Shown here piece by piece: positions 60,787 through 64,000 of a DNA stretch of 64,000 bases. The stretch spans positions 4,537,174-4,601,173 of the forward strand of contig CP151667.1 in NCBI GenBank assembly GCA_038400315.1. Direction: 5' to 3'. Made by a program: the position numbers and the translations under genes. The notes beneath the pieces are model-generated. The model worked only from the letters and a program-made list of their open reading frames with translations. It searched no databases and was not told the origin of the DNA. This stretch comes from Isosphaeraceae bacterium EP7 (GTDB lineage Bacteria; Planctomycetota; Planctomycetia; Isosphaerales; Isosphaeraceae). Positions within the stretch are counted from its first letter, which is position 1; each line of letters opens with the position of its first letter.

Positions 60787-61428
60787 TCAGGTTCGGAATG
60801 GCGACCCGGCGATCATCTCGCAGAAGTTGGGGCGTACGTAACCCGGCAGGAGCTTCTCGAGCACGTCGGCCTTGACATTGCCGAAGGCGGTCTGGGGCTT
60901 GTGGGCAATCCCGTCGGCAAACGCCCGGACGATCCCCTGTTTGAAGTCCACACGCGGGAATGCCGCCAGGACCTGCTGTCGGGAGTCCGCATCGATGTCT
61001 TCGTATCCCATGCCCAGGACGTCCAGCTCGACGCCGGCCGTGACCAGGGCGACTTCGGGTTTCTTCCATCGAGGAATTCCCGGCGTGGTATGCAGGGCGA
61101 TCGCGTCCCAGACGATCTCGATCGAGGCCTCGGTCAGTCCGTGCCGCGTCATGAATTGCTTTGCCGCGTTGGCGCCGTCGACCTCGAACCGCTCGTCCGG
61201 GCTGCGAAACTTTTCTGTCAGGCCGAGGTCATGGAAAATGGCGCCTAGATAGAGGAGTTCGGCGTCATAGCTCAGGCCGAGGCGCTTTCCCTGCAACGCT
61301 CCAAAGAGGTAGACACGCAACGAATGATCGAAGAGCAGATCCGACTCATTGTCGCGCACCAACTCCGTCGCCTCGGTCGTCAGCGAGCTATCCGGGATGG
61401 GAATGCCGGCAATTTGCTTGGGGAGCAT
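60787..61428 (-). CDS. HD-domain protein (cyanamide-hydratase-like)
   Basis: Product of 213 residues; ATG 61428 has AGAGGA upstream, while a longer frame to 61584 has no such support. The HD metal site is spread over FDHSLRVYLFGALQG (first His), LYLGAIFHDLGLTEKF (His-Asp), WDAIALHTTPGIPRW (His) and a late Asp in LDVLGMGYED. This resembles cyanamide-hydratase and other small HD proteins that hydrolyse nitriles or phosphodiesters. Function unknown. It reads away from the tRNA array and is divergent from the cytochrome protein gene at 61998. Confidence 0.82.
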   Translation of the reverse strand: MLPKQIAGIPIPDSSLTTEATELVRDNESDLLFDHSLRVYLFGALQGKRLGLSYDAELLYLGAIFHDLGLTEKFRSPDERFEVDGANAAKQFMTRHGLTEASIEIVWDAIALHTTPGIPRWKKPEVALVTAGVELDVLGMGYEDIDADSRQQVLAAFPRVDFKQGIVRAFADGIAHKPQTAFGNVKADVLEKLLPGYVRPNFCEMIAGSPFRT

Positions 61429-61997
61429 CGACCGTCCTCTGCCAGTTCGGCAACTCGATGTGTCAGCCTCTGCGGATCGACGCCCGATAATTCGACCCTG
61501 GAGATGACCTGAATGACGCGACTTGCTCACGACCTCGCCCGGAATGCCTTCGGTCTCCGGGAATGACACGACCTGACTGCTCAAAGTTCGTTAAGGACGG
61601 TATGTCCGCGATCAATTCGATGAGGAACGCGCCGCAGGGCTTGAATCTCGTCGCCCGCACGGAAAAAATCGAGACAACTGCCCTACCAAAGAGATTCGCA
61701 TTCGTGCCGCCAAATCCGCTGCAACGCCGTTCCTGTCCTAATTTTCGCCGGTTGTCGGCAAGAAGTCTCCGAAGGATTTCGCATAGGTTATCCTGACAAG
61801 CTCAGGTTGACCGAAGATTCAGGGGATCAGCCCGCCTCAGCCCATGCATCGGGCCTTCGAGAATTCTTTTCGCAGAAATCCGGTCGGGCACGAGGACGTC
61901 TCTTTCGCCCCGCCTGAGTTTCGCCCGACGGAATCGGCCGACGAGGTGACCGTTGCGAGATCCGATCCGACAGATTTGCCGTGTTGCTCATTCCCGC
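61429..61997. other. Divergent intergenic gap (570 bases), no gene supported
   Basis: The region separates the HD gene (minus) from the planctomycete cytochrome gene (plus). Short open frames lack ribosome sites and motifs. Promoters for both genes should be here, but I found no convincing one; TTGACC at 61807-61812 has no matching -10 box at 16-18 bases. Confidence 0.5.
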
Positions 61998-64000
61998 ATG
62001 CTCGCGAGGATGGCGACGCTCCTCGCATTCGGAATCTGGGGCTGCAACCTCGCGACCGCGGCGGAGTCGTTCGTGGAGCAGATCCTTCCGATTCTCGAGG
62101 ATCACTGCTTCGCGTGCCACGGCAACGGGATCAAGAAGGGGGGCGTTGACCTGGAGTCGGCGACTCCCAGGGATTCGAAGCTATGGTGGGCCGTCCTGAA
62201 GAACGTCCGCTCCGGCCTGATGCCGCCGGGCGATTCGCCGCAGCCATCCGCTCAAGAACGTCGACAGCTTGAATCCTGGATCAAGCTGGATGCATTTGGG
62301 ATCGATCCGGAACATCCCGACCCGGGCCGCCTGACGGTCCACCGGCTCAATCGGGTGGAATATCGCAATACGATCCGCGACCTCATGGGCGTGGATTTCG
62401 ACACGACCGCCGAGTTCCCATCAGACGACTCCGGCCACGGATTCGACAACAACGGCGACGTGCTGACGCTGTCTCCCCTGCTGATCGAGAAGTACCTGGC
62501 CGCGGCGAAGTCGATCGTGGCCAGCGCGGTTCCTTCGACCTCGAAGGTGGTCGCCCGGCGAGAAATCCTCAGCCGTGACTTTCGTCGCGAAGGCGTTGCG
62601 GAGCCTGCCTCCAAAGATCTCTCTCTCTCGTATTACGAGGCGGCGACTGTCAAGGCTGACATGGCAGTGGAGCATGGCGGCCAATACCGGCTGCTCCTCG
62701 AAATGTCCGTGAGCGAGAAATATGTCGACGGCATGAACGACGAAAACCGGTGCCGACTTTTGGTGCGGATTGATGCCGAGGAACTGCACCGGGAGGAATT
62801 CGGCCGGAGAGATGGGCGAACGATGAGGCTCGAGTTCGACCGCGAATTGGCGGCCGGCCCGCATGAGCTGTCGATCGAAATCCAGCCGCTTACCCCCGAG
62901 AAGAAGCAAGTCCGGGCCCTGGCGATACGATTTAGGTCGATCGCGCTGGAAGGCCCTCAAGGCGAGAGATTCGGCGTCAAGCCTCCGAATTACGCCCGAT
63001 TCTTTCCGGGAACGGTGCCGGAAGACGGGGCCGGCCGTCATTCCTCCGCCCGCGAGATCCTGGGTCGGTTCGCGGAAAAGGCCTACCGACGACCGGTTGA
63101 CGAGCGGACGAAAGACCGACTCGCCGACATGGCGGAGGCGACCTGGGAATTGGATGGACAGACGTTCGAGGCGGGCGTTTCGCAGGCCATGACCGCGGTG
63201 CTCACCTCCCCGCGGTTCCTCTTCCGCGAAGAGGATGTCGATCCCGACTCGCCCGGCCGATATCCGCTCGTCGGAGAATATGAGCTGGCGTCGAGATTGT
63301 CGTATTTCTTGTGGTCAACGATGCCCGACGACGAGCTCTTCCGGCTGGCGGCCGAGCATCGTCTGCGTGAAAATTTAGGCCAACAGGTCGCTCGGATGCT
63401 CGCCGACTCCCGTTCTGGCGAATTCAGCCGCCACTTCGTCGGCCAGTGGCTCCAGGCACGCGACATCGAGACCGTGCTCATCAACGGCTCGGCGATTGCC
63501 GCACGCGATGAGCCGCCCGACCCGAGCGCCGAACGCCTCCGTGCCCGCTTTCGCCTCCTGAACCGCAAGGCCCCAGGCGAATTATCCGAGGAAGAAAAGA
63601 AGGAGCTCAGAGAGTCCCGGGAGGCCTTCCAGAAGTCGTTCCGCAGATTTCGTGAGTTCGAGCTCACGTCCGACCTTCGCAAGGACATGCGCCACGAGAC
63701 CGAGATGCTGTTCGAGCATGTCGTGCGCGAGGATCGGCCGTTGCTGGATCTCCTCGACGGCGATTACACGTTCCTCAATGAGCGGCTCGCTCGCCATTAT
63801 GGCATCGAGGGGATCAAGGGAGTTGAGCTGCGGCGTGTCGAACTGCCGGAGGGCAGTCCCCGAGGCGGCGTCCTGACTCAGGGCACAATCCTGGCAGTGA
63901 CGTCGAACCCGGACCGGACCTCGCCGGTGAAGCGTGGGCTGTTTATTCTCGAGAATATCCTGGGCTCTCCGCCCGCCCCTCCGCCGCCGAACATCCCCTC
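61998..64000 (+). CDS. Planctomycete cytochrome protein with DUF1587, DUF1595, DUF1592 and DUF1588, 3' end outside window
   Basis: Frame 3 is open from ATG 61998 to the window end, at least 667 residues. A signal peptide (ARMATLLAFGIWGCNLATAAE) is followed by a cytochrome-type domain (ILEDHCFACHGNGIKKGG, CXXCH near residue 40). DUF1587 follows (TVHRLNRVEYRNTIRDLMG, FDNNGDVLTLSPLLIEKYLA), then a carbohydrate-binding-like part around 210-310 (EHGGQYRLLLEMSVSEKYVD), DUF1595 (RFAEKAYRRPVDERTKDRLA), DUF1592 (EYELASRLSYFLWSTMPDDEL) and DUF1588 (GVLTQGTILAVTSNPDRTSP). A DUF1585 end would be expected beyond the window. This is a third copy of the planctomycete cytochrome theme here. Confidence 0.88.
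   Translation, partial: MLARMATLLAFGIWGCNLATAAESFVEQILPILEDHCFACHGNGIKKGGVDLESATPRDSKLWWAVLKNVRSGLMPPGDSPQPSAQERRQLESWIKLDAFGIDPEHPDPGRLTVHRLNRVEYRNTIRDLMGVDFDTTAEFPSDDSGHGFDNNGDVLTLSPLLIEKYLAAAKSIVASAVPSTSKVVARREILSRDFRREGVAEPASKDLSLSYYEAATVKADMAVEHGGQYRLLLEMSVSEKYVDGMNDENRCRLLVRIDAEELHREEFGRRDGRTMRLEFDRELAAGPHELSIEIQPLTPEKKQVRALAIRFRSIALEGPQGERFGVKPPNYARFFPGTVPEDGAGRHSSAREILGRFAEKAYRRPVDERTKDRLADMAEATWELDGQTFEAGVSQAMTAVLTSPRFLFREEDVDPDSPGRYPLVGEYELASRLSYFLWSTMPDDELFRLAAEHRLRENLGQQVARMLADSRSGEFSRHFVGQWLQARDIETVLINGSAIAARDEPPDPSAERLRARFRLLNRKAPGELSEEEKKELRESREAFQKSFRRFREFELTSDLRKDMRHETEMLFEHVVREDRPLLDLLDGDYTFLNERLARHYGIEGIKGVELRRVELPEGSPRGGVLTQGTILAVTSNPDRTSPVKRGLFILENILGSPPAPPPPNIP

Overview
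The window looks like a chromosomal segment of a planctomycete, most probably of the Isosphaeraceae (Singulisphaera, Aquisphaera, Paludisphaera and relatives). The evidence is the high GC content and the protein families: DUF1501, DUF1549/DUF1553 and DUF1587-type 'planctomycete cytochrome' proteins in three separate places, a DUF1559 pilin-like protein, a PEP-CTERM protein, an NPCBM protein and several WD40 proteins. I see no phage, insertion sequence, CRISPR array or rRNA. Most of the window reads as ordinary chromosome. GTG and TTG starts are fairly common.

Layout. 1-5175: co-directional run of a coiled-coil protein (cut by the window edge), a Lys/Pro-rich exported protein, a squalene-cyclase-like repeat protein and an NPCBM protein. 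5247-7554: small signalling group (orphan histidine kinase, BON-like protein, ANTAR response regulator). 7798-11977: small metabolic genes (MaoC-like hydratase, SDR, HpcH/HpaI aldolase, TspO, YjbQ, LRR protein). 12639-19476: PadR regulator followed by a complete tripartite RND efflux set. 19869-30820: DUF1559 protein, then DUF1501, DUF1549/DUF1553, a 14-repeat WD40 protein, a tiny secreted protein, a cytochrome-WD40 fusion, an esterase and two small secreted proteins. 31032-33373: Rrf2 regulator, convergent DinB pair, PEP-CTERM protein. 33489-38283: second DUF1501 plus DUF1549/DUF1553 pair on the minus strand. 38529-44911: kinase, cytidine deaminase, lipoprotein, DUF2752 protein and a large membrane/TPR protein. 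45148-53979: glycosyltransferase, BshC-like protein, acetyltransferase, zinc-ribbon membrane protein, HNH nuclease, FHA-GGDEF protein, HAD hydrolase and adenylosuccinate lyase. 54079-59891: DUF2171 protein, desaturase, amino-acid ABC transporter with a fused binding protein and permease, ceramide-glucosyltransferase-like protein and a zinc-ribbon secreted protein. 59936-60674: three tandem tRNA(CAU) units on the minus strand. 60787-61428: HD-domain protein. 61998-64000: a DUF1587/1595/1592/1588 cytochrome protein, cut by the window edge.

The most unusual item is the tRNA array. Three near-identical 72-nt tRNA(CAU) genes each have a sigma-70-like promoter and a hairpin terminator, on an apparently exact 293-bp tandem duplication. 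The tRNA has initiator-like traits (A11:U24, CUCAUAA loop) but lacks U8, A21 and the usual three G:C pairs of the initiator anticodon stem. The promoters here, and those before the GT2 and FHA-GGDEF genes, share a TTGAC(N) box, a 16-17 bp spacer and a TACTAT, TACTCT or TAAAAT box. This is a useful working consensus for this genome.
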